Counted from the first letter of the stretch, positions 9,304 to 17,571 are shown. The stretch is DNA of 34,589 nt from Sciscionella sediminilitoris (GCF_000737195.2 NZ_JALM01000033.1:1-34589), one strand, 5' to 3'. Program-made: numbers and translations. The notes: generated from the sequence alone by a model not told the origin.

Positions 9304-10895
9304 CGCTTCTCCCGTTGTCCGGACTTGCGCAATACCGTGCCGTGCCTGCCGCCGGGTTCGCCACCGGTGAGCGCGAATCGCCCGCCGAGCAGCACGTGTT
9401 CGGTGCCGCGCGCATAGGCGAGCGGGTTCGCGTAGCTCGCGGTGTCGGTGATGGTCTCCGGGTCGAACACGGTGATGTCCGCGATCCTGCCCTCGGCGAG
9501 GATTCCCCGGTCGGTGAGCCCGATCCGCGCGGCGGGCAGCGAGGTCAGTTTCCGCACCGCCTCGCTCAGGCCGAGCACCCCGCGATCCCGGTGGTACCGG
9601 CCGATCGCGCGGGCGAAGGTGCCGAAATGCCGTGGATGCGGGTGCCCGGCGTTGTGCACGTCGAGCACCCAGCCGTCGCTGACGATGGCGCTGCGCTCAT
9701 GTCCGAGCACGGTGTCCACATCGGACTCCGCCATGGCGTGGTTGACGATCCACACGTTCCCCTCGTGCGCGGCCAGGATGTCCAAGGCGGTCTCGGCGGC
9801 CGGGCGGCCCCGTTCGGCGGCGATCGTGGCGAGCGTGGCACCGATCCGGCCGGAATAAGGGCCCTCGGGCAGCGCCGCGAGCACGGTTCCCTCCGGCAGG
9901 AAGGTGCGCCCGGTCTTCGCGGTCAGTTCCGCGGCGATACGCGCATAGCTTTCCTCGTCCCGCAAGCGGTGCACCAGTCCGGCGAACCCGCCGTCGAGTG
10001 CCCAGTTCGGCAGCCGTGAGCTCAGCCGGGTTGACGACGCGGCGTAGGGGTACACATCGCAGGCCACGTCGATCCCCTCGGCACGCGCGGATTCGATGCG
10101 GCGCAAGGCATCGGCCACCTTGCCGTGATTGGCCGGGCCCATCGCCTTGAGGTGCGAGACCTGCAACCGCACCCCGCTGCGCCGCGCCGTCCCGATGGCC
10201 TCGTCCACCGCGTCGAGCAGCGCGTCCCCCTCATCGCGCATGTGCGTGCTGTAGAGCAGATCGTGCGCCGCGGCCTCGGTGGCCAGGGCGACCACTTCCT
10301 CGGTCGCCGCAAAGGATCCGGGCGCGTAGATCAGACCGGTGGAGAGCCCGAACGCGCCCTGGTGCGCCGCATCGGCGAGCAGTTGGCGCATGAACCCGAG
10401 CTCCTCCGCGGTGAGCTCGCGGTGTTCGGTTCCCGCGGCGGCCACCCGCAGCGCCGCGTGCCCGACCATGGGAGCGAGGTTCACCGCGGGACCGGCGGCA
10501 TCGATCGCGCTCGCGAACCCGGCGAAATCCGGCCAGGTCAGTTCCGCCTCATCGCTGCCCTCCCGGGCCATGATCGCGGTGAGCGCGGCATCCCGCCCGT
10601 CCACCGAGGGAAACGGGGAACTGCCGCAGTTTCCCGTGACGATCGTGGTGACCCCTTGGCGCACATAGGATTCCGCGCCCGGGTGCCCCGCGATGGTGAA
10701 GTCGGCGTGCGAATGCAGGTCGATGAACCCGGGCGCGAGCACCAGCCCCGAGCAGTCGAGCACGGTACGCGCTTCCGTCCGGCCCGCCTCGCCGATCAGG
10801 GCGATCCGGTCCCCCGTGACGGCGAGATCGGCCCTGCGCGGCGGATTCCCGGTCCCGTCCACCACGGTCGCCCCGCGCAGCAGCACATCGAACAC
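9300..10895 (-). CDS. N-acyl-D-amino-acid deacylase (D-aminoacylase) family amidohydrolase
   Basis: A 531-residue metal-dependent amidohydrolase that removes the acyl group from N-acyl-D-amino acids or related D-amides. Seen: the metal motif FIDLHSHADF near residues 60-69, the bridging-Cys region GNCGSSPFP near 100, STHMRDEG near 230, QVSHLKAMG near 255, and the catalytic-Asp region IVSDGW near 395, in the order of the D-aminoacylase family. The start is GTG at 10895, preceded by AGGGAGA; the longer frame upstream only shadows the permease. It lies 15 bases after the permease and overlaps the beta-lactamase gene by four bases, forming a coupled three-gene unit. Other members of the family act on N-acyl-D-glutamate or on D-hydantoin-like compounds. 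Confidence 0.9.
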   Translation of the reverse strand: MFDVLLRGATVVDGTGNPPRRADLAVTGDRIALIGEAGRTEARTVLDCSGLVLAPGFIDLHSHADFTIAGHPGAESYVRQGVTTIVTGNCGSSPFPSVDGRDAALTAIMAREGSDEAELTWPDFAGFASAIDAAGPAVNLAPMVGHAALRVAAAGTEHRELTAEELGFMRQLLADAAHQGAFGLSTGLIYAPGSFAATEEVVALATEAAAHDLLYSTHMRDEGDALLDAVDEAIGTARRSGVRLQVSHLKAMGPANHGKVADALRRIESARAEGIDVACDVYPYAASSTRLSSRLPNWALDGGFAGLVHRLRDEESYARIAAELTAKTGRTFLPEGTVLAALPEGPYSGRIGATLATIAAERGRPAAETALDILAAHEGNVWIVNHAMAESDVDTVLGHERSAIVSDGWVLDVHNAGHPHPRHFGTFARAIGRYHRDRGVLGLSEAVRKLTSLPAARIGLTDRGILAEGRIADITVFDPETITDTASYANPLAYARGTEHVLLGGRFALTGGEPGGRHGTVLRKSGQREKR

Positions 10896-10909
10896 GATTC
10901 GGTTTCTCC

Positions 10910-12307
10910 CTACAGTAGAACGAACAGGATCAGCAGATACATCACCGCGGCCGGAATGAGCAGTACCCAGCCGACCGAGAGCATGGTGCGCAGCCTGGTG
11001 GACTCGGCGAAACCGAGCACCGACATCATGTTGGCGTTCGGGAACGGCCCGTAGGTGTCCGCCTTGGAACCCCACAGATAGGTGACCGCCCAGGCGGCCG
11101 GGGTGATCCCGAGACTGGTGCCCAAGGTCCCGAACACCTTGTTCAGCAGCACGACGTGCGCCGCGGTGGCACCGGGAACGCCGAGCCAGCCGAGCAGCGC
11201 GACCCCTGCGGCGAAGCCGAGCGCGGGCAGATCGTGCAGCGTCGGGCCGAAATGCGCGAGCAGCACATCGTAGGGCTTGAGCTCGTTCACGATCTCGAAG
11301 AACGCCGAGAGCATCCAGAACAGCAGGAAGGTCTCGATCATCCGGCCACCGCCCCGGCAGATCGCCGCGACCGCCGCATCGGCGCGCAGCCCACCGGCGA
11401 GCGCGGTGACCACGGCCAGTACCGGGAGTGCGACGAGCGGGAACGTGGTGCCCGATCCGGAGACGGTGGCATAGCCGACGGCGAGCACCAGCGCGATACC
11501 GAACACGATGCTCGCCCGCCTGCTGTGCTTTCCGGAGCTCCGTTCGCCGGAGTCACCGGCCAGTTCCGGGGCGTAGAAGTCGTCGCCCCGCTCGACCGCG
11601 CGCCGTTGCACCCTCGGCACGATCAGCAGCGAGAGCAGGATGGAAAGCACCGCCAGCGGTCCCGCCGCGACCAGCACATAGGTGCCGTAGTCCACTGTGG
11701 ACGCGTCCAGGATCGCGATGTTCGAACCCGCGAACGGGGCGAGCGCGAGACCGGCGCAGCCACCGAGGAACATCATGCTCGCGGTGGCCGAGCGGGTGAA
11801 TCCGGCGCGGGCGAGCACCGGGAGCACGATCGGCGCGGCGATCGCGAGCGCCCCGGCGAGGGTGCCGAGCGCGAACACCAGCACCAGACAGGCCGCCATC
11901 ACCCCGAGCTGCAAGGCGATCGCGCTGTCCTTGCGCACCATGCGCAGGATCCCGCGCACGATCACGTCCGCCACCCCGGTCACCCGCAGCACCTCGCCGA
12001 GACCGGCGCCGAGCACCACGATCAGCCCGATCATGGTCACGCTGTCGCCGAGCGAGTGCCCGAGCAGTTCACCGACCCCGGACGGGGAACGCTGATCGAG
12101 CAGAATCCCGGAGAGCAGCGCGAAAACCGTGGCCAGCAGCAGGTTCATCCCGGAAAGGGAGAGCACCGCGTAGAGCACCACCGGCGCGAGCCCCCACACC
12201 GTCGGGCTGTGCACGAGCGCGCCCAGCACCGCGCTGCCGATCAGCGCGGCGAGCGCGATGCCGTAGCGCACCAGCGCCGCGGTCGATCGGCTTGTCCGCA
12301 TTGACAT
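10910..12307 (-). CDS. Ion-transporter-superfamily permease (GntP/NhaC-like)
   Basis: A 465-residue inner-membrane protein with about 12 hydrophobic segments. The repeated small-residue re-entrant patterns (LGAGLGEVLRVTGVADVI, GTLAGALAIAAPIVLPVLARAG, LGWLGVPGATAAHVVLLNKVF) are those of the ion transporter superfamily. A charged, likely cytoplasmic loop (about 240-265) separates two similar halves. It is the first gene of a unit with D-aminoacylase and the beta-lactamase-like hydrolase, so I infer import of an N-acylated or D-amino-acid compound; family membership within the superfamily is uncertain. I chose ATG at 12307 because GGAG sits five bases before it; ATG at 12301 and GTG at 12313 are alternatives. 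It is divergent from the double Lrp regulator. Confidence 0.78.
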   Translation of the reverse strand: MSMRTSRSTAALVRYGIALAALIGSAVLGALVHSPTVWGLAPVVLYAVLSLSGMNLLLATVFALLSGILLDQRSPSGVGELLGHSLGDSVTMIGLIVVLGAGLGEVLRVTGVADVIVRGILRMVRKDSAIALQLGVMAACLVLVFALGTLAGALAIAAPIVLPVLARAGFTRSATASMMFLGGCAGLALAPFAGSNIAILDASTVDYGTYVLVAAGPLAVLSILLSLLIVPRVQRRAVERGDDFYAPELAGDSGERSSGKHSRRASIVFGIALVLAVGYATVSGSGTTFPLVALPVLAVVTALAGGLRADAAVAAICRGGGRMIETFLLFWMLSAFFEIVNELKPYDVLLAHFGPTLHDLPALGFAAGVALLGWLGVPGATAAHVVLLNKVFGTLGTSLGITPAAWAVTYLWGSKADTYGPFPNANMMSVLGFAESTRLRTMLSVGWVLLIPAAVMYLLILFVLL

Positions 12308-12328
12308 CCGCACTCCAAGTCGGCCGGG

Positions 12329-12358
12329 TGTTCGGAACCGGGTCCGGTCCGCCGAACA
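12329..12358. promoter_or_regulatory. Inverted repeat, candidate Lrp-type operator
   Basis: TGTTCGG at 12329-12335 and CCGAACA at 12352-12358 form a perfect 7-bp inverted repeat with a 16-base spacer. It sits in the gap between the divergent permease gene and the Lrp-type regulator gene. The position fits autoregulation plus control of the permease unit; this is inferred from place and symmetry only. Confidence 0.45.
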
Positions 12359-12416
12359 GCCTTGGTGAGCCGAGCACCACCTTGCCCGGAATGCTGGAAA
12401 CCGTCACGATGATTCG

Positions 12417-13448
12417 ATGAGCACAGATTCTGTGCAGGATTCCGTCGACGAGGTGGACCTGGCGTTGATCAATGCCGTGCAGGTGCGGCCGCGGGCATCC
12501 TGGTCCACCCTCGGGCGCGCGCTCGAACTCGACCCGGCGACCGCGGCACGGCGCTGGGAACGGTTGCACGCCGCCGGGCTCGCCTGGGTCACCTGCGTGG
12601 TCGGGCCCGCACGGCACACCGATTTCTGTATGGCCTACGTGGAGATCGGGTGCGCACCGGGACAGCTCGACGCCGTGGCGAACACCCTGGCCGCACACCG
12701 GATCGTGCGCTACGTACACCAGCTCAGCGGTCCTTACGGGCTGCTCATCGTGCTCGCCAGGCGCTCACCCGCGCTGATCTCCGAGTTCCTGCGGGACACC
12801 GTCGATCCGCTCCCCGGGGTGCGGAGCTGGCAGGCCGAGCTGCGCACCGTGGGATACAGCGAGGCGAGCAGCTGGCGGCTGCGCAGCCTGTCCCCGGCGC
12901 AACGGCACGCACTCGACCCGGTACGGAAGGACACCGCCGCTCCCACCCGCATCGACGCGACCGATCAGCGGATCTACCGGCTGCTGCACGAGGACGGGCG
13001 GATGCCGTTCACCGAGCTCGCCGGACGCGCCGAGATCAGCGAACCGACCGCACGGCGCAGGCTCAACCGGTTGCTCGACAACCGCTATCTGCGGCTGCGC
13101 TGCGATATGGCGCAGTCCATCTCCGGCTATCCGGTCACCGCCGTCATCCGGGCCAGCGTCACCCCGGAACGGCTCGACGAGGTCGCGCGATCGCTGGCCG
13201 CCTGGGCCCAGCTACGGCTGTGCTGCGCGCTGACCGGGGAACGCAACCTGCTGCTCATGGTCTGGCTGCGGGCACTGCACGAACTGCCCCGGTTCGAGGC
13301 CGAGATCACCGAGCGCACGCCGGGGCTGCGCATCGTGGACCGAGCGACCTGCCTGCACACCGTCAAACAGATGGGCAGACTGCTCGACATCGAGGGGCGC
13401 AGCATCGGCAACGTCCCGCCCGATCAGGAAAGCTTCCCGGTGCGTTAA
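12417..13448 (+). CDS. Double-domain Lrp/AsnC-type transcriptional regulator
   Basis: A 343-residue protein made of two Lrp/AsnC units in tandem. The first unit has a winged helix at about residues 10-55 (DEVDLALINAVQVRPRAS, LGRALELDPATAARRWERL) and an RAM-like ligand/oligomer domain at 70-150. The second repeats this at about 178-225 (DATDQRIYRLLHEDGRMP, ELAGRAEISEPTARRRLNRL) and 240-310. The usual Lrp protein is about 150 residues, so this is a fused duplication, a form known in actinobacteria. It is divergent from the permease/deacylase/beta-lactamase unit and probably controls it with an amino acid or its derivative as ligand. The ATG at 12417 is the only good start. Its stop codon overlaps the convergent downstream gene by a few bases. 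Confidence 0.88.
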   Translation: MSTDSVQDSVDEVDLALINAVQVRPRASWSTLGRALELDPATAARRWERLHAAGLAWVTCVVGPARHTDFCMAYVEIGCAPGQLDAVANTLAAHRIVRYVHQLSGPYGLLIVLARRSPALISEFLRDTVDPLPGVRSWQAELRTVGYSEASSWRLRSLSPAQRHALDPVRKDTAAPTRIDATDQRIYRLLHEDGRMPFTELAGRAEISEPTARRRLNRLLDNRYLRLRCDMAQSISGYPVTAVIRASVTPERLDEVARSLAAWAQLRLCCALTGERNLLLMVWLRALHELPRFEAEITERTPGLRIVDRATCLHTVKQMGRLLDIEGRSIGNVPPDQESFPVR

Positions 13449-13993
13449 CCGCCCGTCGCGGTGCCGTGCACCGTGTCGTGCGCGGCAGGGGACCACACCA
13501 CCAGAGTCGAGCCGCGCGGCAGGATTCCCGCGGACATCGCCCGGCAGCCCACCCCCGAGGCCTTCGCGCAGCCCGCCCGCGAGGAACTCGCCACCAGCAC
13601 GCCGAACTCGATATCGTTTTCCCGCATATACGTCGCCGCTTTCGTTTCCACATATTCGGCGACCTGATGACCAGCCGGTTCATCCGCGCTGATTCCCTTC
13701 AGGGAAAGATACTGGCGCGCATAAGAGCGCGCCTTGTCGTAATCCGTACCGTCCCCTTTTTCGATGGCACGGCCAGATTGATCCGCATCCGTGAACAACA
13801 GCGCATCCGCCCCGCCTTTTTCGCTCAGCGATGCGATCCGCGCCTTCGCCCAGGACGCGTTTCCCGCCGCGCTCACCAGATCATCCGGACACTTCTCCGA
13901 ACTCGCACAGCCATAACGATCATGGCGGCTGACGGCGTATATCACGGCCAGAAACAGCAGTGCGATCAAACCCCACTTGACGAACCGACTCAT
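13445..13993 (-). CDS. Small membrane-anchored extracytoplasmic protein, unknown
   Basis: A 182-residue protein I do not recognise. Residues 4-21 (FVKWGLIALLFLAVIYAV) make one membrane helix with a short cytoplasmic start, and the rest should lie outside the membrane. Four Cys (two in GCASSEKC just after the helix, two near the end in GCAKASGVGC) could pair in disulfides. I chose ATG at 13993 because GGAG precedes it by eight bases and the helix then starts at once; the open frame runs 28 codons further. Base composition is less GC-rich than its neighbours. It is convergent with the Lrp gene, with overlapping stop codons. Confidence 0.65.
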   Translation of the reverse strand: MSRFVKWGLIALLFLAVIYAVSRHDRYGCASSEKCPDDLVSAAGNASWAKARIASLSEKGGADALLFTDADQSGRAIEKGDGTDYDKARSYARQYLSLKGISADEPAGHQVAEYVETKAATYMRENDIEFGVLVASSSRAGCAKASGVGCRAMSAGILPRGSTLVVWSPAAHDTVHGTATGG

Positions 13994-14082
13994 GTCATCA
14001 TCTCCGCGAGTCCGCCGGTTTATCGCCAAAGCCATAGTGCCCCCGGAAGAAAACCCCCGCAAGACGGCGGTCCACAATGCAG

Positions 14083-14114
14083 GAAACCCCCAAACCGATC
14101 GGTTTGGGGGTTTC
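14083..14114 (-). terminator. Perfect hairpin downstream of tRNA-Lys
   Basis: A perfect inverted repeat of two 14-base arms (GAAACCCCCAAACC and its complement) around GATC, placed six bases past the 3' end of the minus-strand tRNA-Lys. The position and strength point to transcription termination of the tRNA. It has no long T-run, as often in actinobacteria. It could also serve the opposite strand. Confidence 0.75.
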
Positions 14115-14120
14115 TCACTG

Positions 14121-14193
14121 TGCGCCGTCAGGGACTCGAACCCCGAACCCGCTGGTTAAGAGCCAGCTGCTCTGCCAATTGAGCTAACGGCGC
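14121..14193 (-). tRNA. tRNA-Lys (CTT)
   Basis: A complete cloverleaf on the minus strand: acceptor GCGCCGT paired with ACGGCGC, D-loop AGCTCAATTGGCAGAGCA, anticodon stem GCTGG/CCAGC with loop CTCTTAA giving anticodon CTT, T-loop GGTTCGAGTC, discriminator A. CCA is not encoded. It reads AAG lysine codons. Confidence 0.96.
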
Positions 14194-14276
14194 CCGCTGG
14201 ACCTGCTGTCCCGCGAACGAGAAAAACTTTAGCACGGGCCGAACCAGGCCGATTCACGGGGGTCCCGGTTCGCGTC

Positions 14277-15230
14277 TCAGCCCGGGAGACCGGTCAGCTC
14301 CGCCTCCGCGCGCAACCATGCCAGGCCCGCCTCAGCCTGCTTCCACTGGAACGCCCGCAGGGTGGGCAGCCCGGGAGGCGGCGGGCACCGCGCGGCATCG
14401 GCGAAGAAACCGGTCATGGCCGCCAGCACGGAAAGCAGGTCCTCGACCGGAGCGCTGTGCGCATCCGCCCGGCCGAGGAGCAGCGTGTGCATATCGTGCC
14501 CGCCGTGCAGCGCGACGTTGATCAGCAGCAACAGCGAGTCCAGCCAGGACGGGCCCCGGCAGGCCGAGGGCCAGTCGATCAGGGTCACCGTGCCATCCGC
14601 GCCGCACAGGATGTTGTCCGCACGCAGATCGGTGTGCACCAGAGTGTCCCCGTCCAGCACCGCCAGCGCCCGGTCGGCCGAGGCGCGGAGTTCGTCCAGA
14701 TGCCCCGCCACCCACGGATCGAGGCCGGGCGGCGGGTCGGCGGCGATCCGCCGCCAGCCACCGAAGTCCTCCGCGAACATCTCCTGTGCGGTGCGCGAAT
14801 CGGGCAGCGCGGCCGGGGTCGCCCTTGCCGCGAACGCATCGAGAACCGCCAGGATCTTCCGCAGCTCGGCGGACCGCCACGGTGTGCGCGGATGACGCCC
14901 CTCCACATCCCGCAGCACCAGGGCCACCCAGTCGCCGTCGTCGACGCGGCCGAGCAGCTCCGGGACCGGTGCCCAGCCGGGCATCGCCGCGGTGACCCGG
15001 CCCTCCCTGCGGTGCATGACCACACTCTGTTCGTTCCGCGCGGCGCTCACCGCCTTCACGAAGGCCCGGCCCCCACCCGCGGTGCGGACCCGGTCCGCGG
15101 TGCCCGGCGAGAACCCACCGGACTGCGAACTCGCGGCCACCACGGTGTCCCCGAGGATCGATTCCACCGCGCGCCGTACCTCGCGCGGTAGCTGCGCCCA
15201 CTCGATTCTTCCGCCGGATGCGCTGGTCAC
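14277..15230 (-). CDS. Aminoglycoside phosphotransferase (APH)-family kinase
   Basis: A 317-residue protein with the APH/choline-kinase fold. It has the catalytic HTDLRADN (HxDxxxxN Brenner motif) near residues 198-205 and the metal-binding TLIDWPSA near 214-221. The N-terminal lobe holds FVKAV with a candidate ATP-binding Lys and a hinge-like VALVLRDVEG near 106-115. The substrate is unknown: most chromosomal members are not resistance enzymes and phosphorylate sugars, choline or other small molecules. It is a single gene between tRNA-Lys and tRNA-Gly on the same strand. The frame opens with ATG at 15230; ribosome site is weak. Confidence 0.82.
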   Translation of the reverse strand: MTSASGGRIEWAQLPREVRRAVESILGDTVVAASSQSGGFSPGTADRVRTAGGGRAFVKAVSAARNEQSVVMHRREGRVTAAMPGWAPVPELLGRVDDGDWVALVLRDVEGRHPRTPWRSAELRKILAVLDAFAARATPAALPDSRTAQEMFAEDFGGWRRIAADPPPGLDPWVAGHLDELRASADRALAVLDGDTLVHTDLRADNILCGADGTVTLIDWPSACRGPSWLDSLLLLINVALHGGHDMHTLLLGRADAHSAPVEDLLSVLAAMTGFFADAARCPPPPGLPTLRAFQWKQAEAGLAWLRAEAELTGLPG

Positions 15231-15287
15231 GCGCGGATTATCGCAAGGGACACCGATCGGCGCACGGCATTATCGGGACACAGCAAA

Positions 15288-15323
15288 GCGCCCCGACCAG
15301 CCGGTTTCGGCTGGTCGGGGCGC
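15288..15323 (-). terminator. Hairpin downstream of tRNA-Gly
   Basis: Two perfectly complementary 16-base arms (15288-15303 and 15308-15323) around a GTTT loop, 14 bases past the 3' end of the minus-strand tRNA-Gly. It is a strong GC-rich hairpin that most likely ends tRNA transcription and separates it from the APH-family gene. Confidence 0.8.
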
Positions 15324-15337
15324 ATTGCCCGGCGTGG

Positions 15338-15408
15338 AGCGGCTGACGGGAATCGAACCCGCGTAGCTAGTTTGGAAGACTAGGGCTCTACCATTGAGCT
15401 ACAGCCGC
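15338..15408 (-). tRNA. tRNA-Gly (TCC)
   Basis: A cloverleaf on the minus strand: acceptor GCGGCTG paired with CAGCCGC, D-loop AGCTCAATGGTAGAGC, anticodon stem CTAGT/ACTAG with loop CTTCCAA giving anticodon TCC, T-loop GGTTCGATTC, discriminator T as usual for tRNA-Gly. It reads GGA glycine codons. Confidence 0.96.
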
Positions 15409-15476
15409 ATGCGCCCCCTGAAGGGCACATGCCCGATCATAACGTGTCCACGGTAGGCTGTTCACCGGGACCCACA

Positions 15477-15553
15477 CGGGACGTGGCGCAGCTTGGTAGC
15501 GCATCCGCTTTGGGAGCGGAGGGTCGCAGGTTCAAATCCTGTCGTCCCGACCA
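15477..15553 (+). tRNA. tRNA-Pro (TGG), CCA encoded
   Basis: A cloverleaf on the plus strand: acceptor CGGGACG paired with CGTCCCG, anticodon stem TCCGC/GCGGA with loop TTTGGGA giving anticodon TGG, T-loop GGTTCAAATC, discriminator A and an encoded CCA, followed at once by a T-run (TTTTTT) that may end transcription. The 3' half of a tRNA gene is a common integration site, and accessory-type DNA begins right after it; I saw no second copy of its 3' end in the window. Confidence 0.96.
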
Positions 15554-15656
15554 TTTTTTGCAGCTCAGAAGCCTGCGACACCGGCAGTGTCCCCCTTTAG
15601 CGGGCAAATCCGTCCCCACGCGGGGGTGCTGTCGGTGCATGGCAAGCATCGAGACC

Positions 15657-15829
15657 CCACCCTGTTCGGCGCCATCACCGCCAGCCTCGGGTTCACCACA
15701 GCCTGGTTGTTCCTCGCCGCCATCAGCGTCCTCACCTCGATCACCGGGATCACCGGTCGCCGCCCGATCCTCGATCCGATCAAAACGGGCAGCACACGGT
15801 CGGGAATGGCCTCGGACAAGGCCCGGTGA
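15657..15829 (+). pseudogene. C-terminal remnant of a membrane transporter, probably MFS
   Basis: In one frame this stretch reads LFGAITASLGFTTAWLFLAA followed by ISVLTSITGITGRRPI and a charged tail with a stop. It looks like the last membrane helix and cytoplasmic tail of an MFS-type transporter. No start with a ribosome site and no upstream helices exist, because tRNA-Pro ends only about 100 bases before it. I take it as a truncated remnant left by a rearrangement beside the tRNA. Family assignment rests on a short hydrophobic match and is weak. Confidence 0.38.
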
Positions 15830-15851
15830 CCAATCCCGGCGAACCAGAACC

Positions 15852-16475
15852 TCAGCCGGTGAGGGCGAGACATGCGGGCAGCGTGTCCGCGGCTGCCCGC
15901 ACCCGCCTCGCCAGACCAGCGGCACCACGGCCACCCGACTCCGACCAATCCCGCACCCCGCAGTGCCATGCGGCCAGCATCAGCTCGACCACCATCCGCA
16001 GGGTCAGCCGCTCCACCTTCGACCCCAGCCTCGCGGTCAGCATGCTCACCAGTTCACGCGAAACGGCATCGCAGTACTCCCTGGCATAACCGCGCAACAC
16101 CGGCGTGCTCTCGAGCAGCCGCTGCAACCGGCGATGCCGATCCGCCCAGTCCGCCCCCATCCCGCCCAACACACCGACCAGCAGATCGACCAGCCCGTCC
16201 AGCACCGTCCCCTCGGGCACGAACGTCTCGGCCTCGGCAAGCACGGCCGACCACAGCTGCTTGCCGGAAGTGAACGCCACGTCCTCTTTCGAATCGAAGT
16301 ACCGAAAGAACGTGCGTTTGGAGACCTCGACGGCCGCCACCAGCTCGTCCAGAGTCACCCCATCAAAACCATCGGCGTCGAACAGATCCAGCGCGGTCTC
16401 GGCCAACGCGCTACGGGTGCGGTGCTTTTTCCGTTCACGCAGCGACAGCGTGCCCTCTTCGATCTCGGCGGACAT
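15852..16475 (-). CDS. TetR-family transcriptional regulator
   Basis: A 207-residue TetR-type repressor. The DNA-binding domain is at about residues 14-60: RERKKHRTRSALAETALDLF, then DGVTLDELVAAVEVSKRTFF as helices 2-3 and RYFDSKEDV after the recognition helix. The remainder is an all-helical ligand/dimer domain of usual length. It is divergent from a quinone-oxidoreductase gene and an exact palindrome lies between them, so I infer that it represses that gene and itself in response to an electrophile or other small ligand. The ATG at 16475 opens the frame. Confidence 0.9.
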   Translation of the reverse strand: MSAEIEEGTLSLRERKKHRTRSALAETALDLFDADGFDGVTLDELVAAVEVSKRTFFRYFDSKEDVAFTSGKQLWSAVLAEAETFVPEGTVLDGLVDLLVGVLGGMGADWADRHRRLQRLLESTPVLRGYAREYCDAVSRELVSMLTARLGSKVERLTLRMVVELMLAAWHCGVRDWSESGGRGAAGLARRVRAAADTLPACLALTG

Positions 16476-16538
16476 ACCGGCATGTTACGTCACCTGGCAG
16501 CGGATACCACCCGATGACATATGCCTCTTGTAAGCTTT

Positions 16539-16553
16539 TGCCACTGAGTGGCA
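16539..16553. promoter_or_regulatory. Palindrome, candidate TetR operator
   Basis: TGCCACT-G-AGTGGCA is a perfect 7-bp inverted repeat around one base. It lies 10 bases before the start codon of the quinone-oxidoreductase gene, in the 88-base gap shared with the divergent TetR gene. Position and symmetry suggest it is the operator; it would block the oxidoreductase promoter or early transcription. Confidence 0.6.
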
Positions 16554-16563
16554 GAATATCGGT

Positions 16564-17508
16564 ATGCAAGCACTCGTCATCGACCACTCGTCCCCCGATC
16601 ACCTGCGCCTCGCCGACGTGCCCGACCCCGTACCAGGAACCAACGAAGCGCTCGTGCGGGTACACGCGATCTCAATCAACTACGGCGAACTCAACCACCG
16701 CCTGCCCACCGGCGAGCCGGGCGCGATCCTCGGCTGGGACGCCGCCGGGGTCGTGCTGCGCCCCGCCGCGGACGGATCCGGCCCCGGCGCGGGAACACCG
16801 GTAGTCACCACAGTCGAACACGGCGGCGCATGGGCCCAGCTACGCACCGCGCCCACCAACCAGATCGGCATCGTCCCCGAACACGCCGACCTCGGCGCGA
16901 TCAGCACGATCCCCGTCGCCGCGGGCACCGCGCTGCGCGCTCTGCGCAGGATCGGCCCGATCCTCGGCCGCCGAGTACTGATCACCGGCGCGACCGGCGG
17001 CGTCGGCCGGTTCGCCGTCCAGCTCGCCGCACGAGCGGGTGCCGAGGTCATCGCCACCACCGGCAGCCCGGAAAGCGAACACGGCCTGCGCGAGCTCGGC
17101 GCGGACGAGATCATCCGCACCCCGGACGAGCTGACCGCGCCGGTCTTCGGGGTCGTCGACATGGTCGGCGGCCCCTTCCTCGCATCCGCCTACGCCTCAC
17201 TCACCCCCGGCGGCACACTGGTCAGCGTCGGCCAGACCTGCAACGACACCGCCGACTTCAGCGCGGAAAGCATGCGCTCGGCCCGATTCGGCCCCTCCTA
17301 CGACCGCACACTGACCCGGTTCTACCTATTCGACCGCAGCGGGGCCCACGACCTCGGCGAGGACCTCAGCTGGCTCGCTGCCGAAGTCGCCGCCGGCCGA
17401 CTGGACCCAGCGGTGTCCTGGCGGGGCGACTGGCGCACACTCGGCGAAGCCGCCGACGCACTACTCGGCCGCCAATTGCACGGCAAAGCAGTCCTCGACG
17501 TCGACTGA
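16564..17508 (+). CDS. Zinc-independent quinone oxidoreductase-like MDR reductase
   Basis: A 314-residue medium-chain reductase. The N-terminal GroES-like domain has ALVRVHAISINYGELN and LGWDAAGVV; the Rossmann domain has LITGATGGVGRFAVQLAARAGAEV at about 140-163, the NADPH site. The catalytic and structural zinc Cys clusters of alcohol dehydrogenases are missing, which fits the quinone-oxidoreductase (QOR) branch. It is expected to reduce quinones or enones with NADPH in the cytoplasm. ATG at 16564 follows the TetR-type palindrome closely. A VOC-fold gene follows after 63 bases, likely the same transcript. Confidence 0.87.
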   Translation: MQALVIDHSSPDHLRLADVPDPVPGTNEALVRVHAISINYGELNHRLPTGEPGAILGWDAAGVVLRPAADGSGPGAGTPVVTTVEHGGAWAQLRTAPTNQIGIVPEHADLGAISTIPVAAGTALRALRRIGPILGRRVLITGATGGVGRFAVQLAARAGAEVIATTGSPESEHGLRELGADEIIRTPDELTAPVFGVVDMVGGPFLASAYASLTPGGTLVSVGQTCNDTADFSAESMRSARFGPSYDRTLTRFYLFDRSGAHDLGEDLSWLAAEVAAGRLDPAVSWRGDWRTLGEAADALLGRQLHGKAVLDVD

Positions 17509-17571
17509 ACAAGCTGCCCACGGCGACCAGGACCACGCTGCTGGCGTCAGAACAACAGAAAGGTGCTCCCC

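Noticed and set aside
15477-15553. Duplicate of the tRNA-Pro 3' end as an attR within the window
   Set aside because: I did not find a second copy of the T-arm and acceptor sequence by eye, so no bounded integrative element is claimed.
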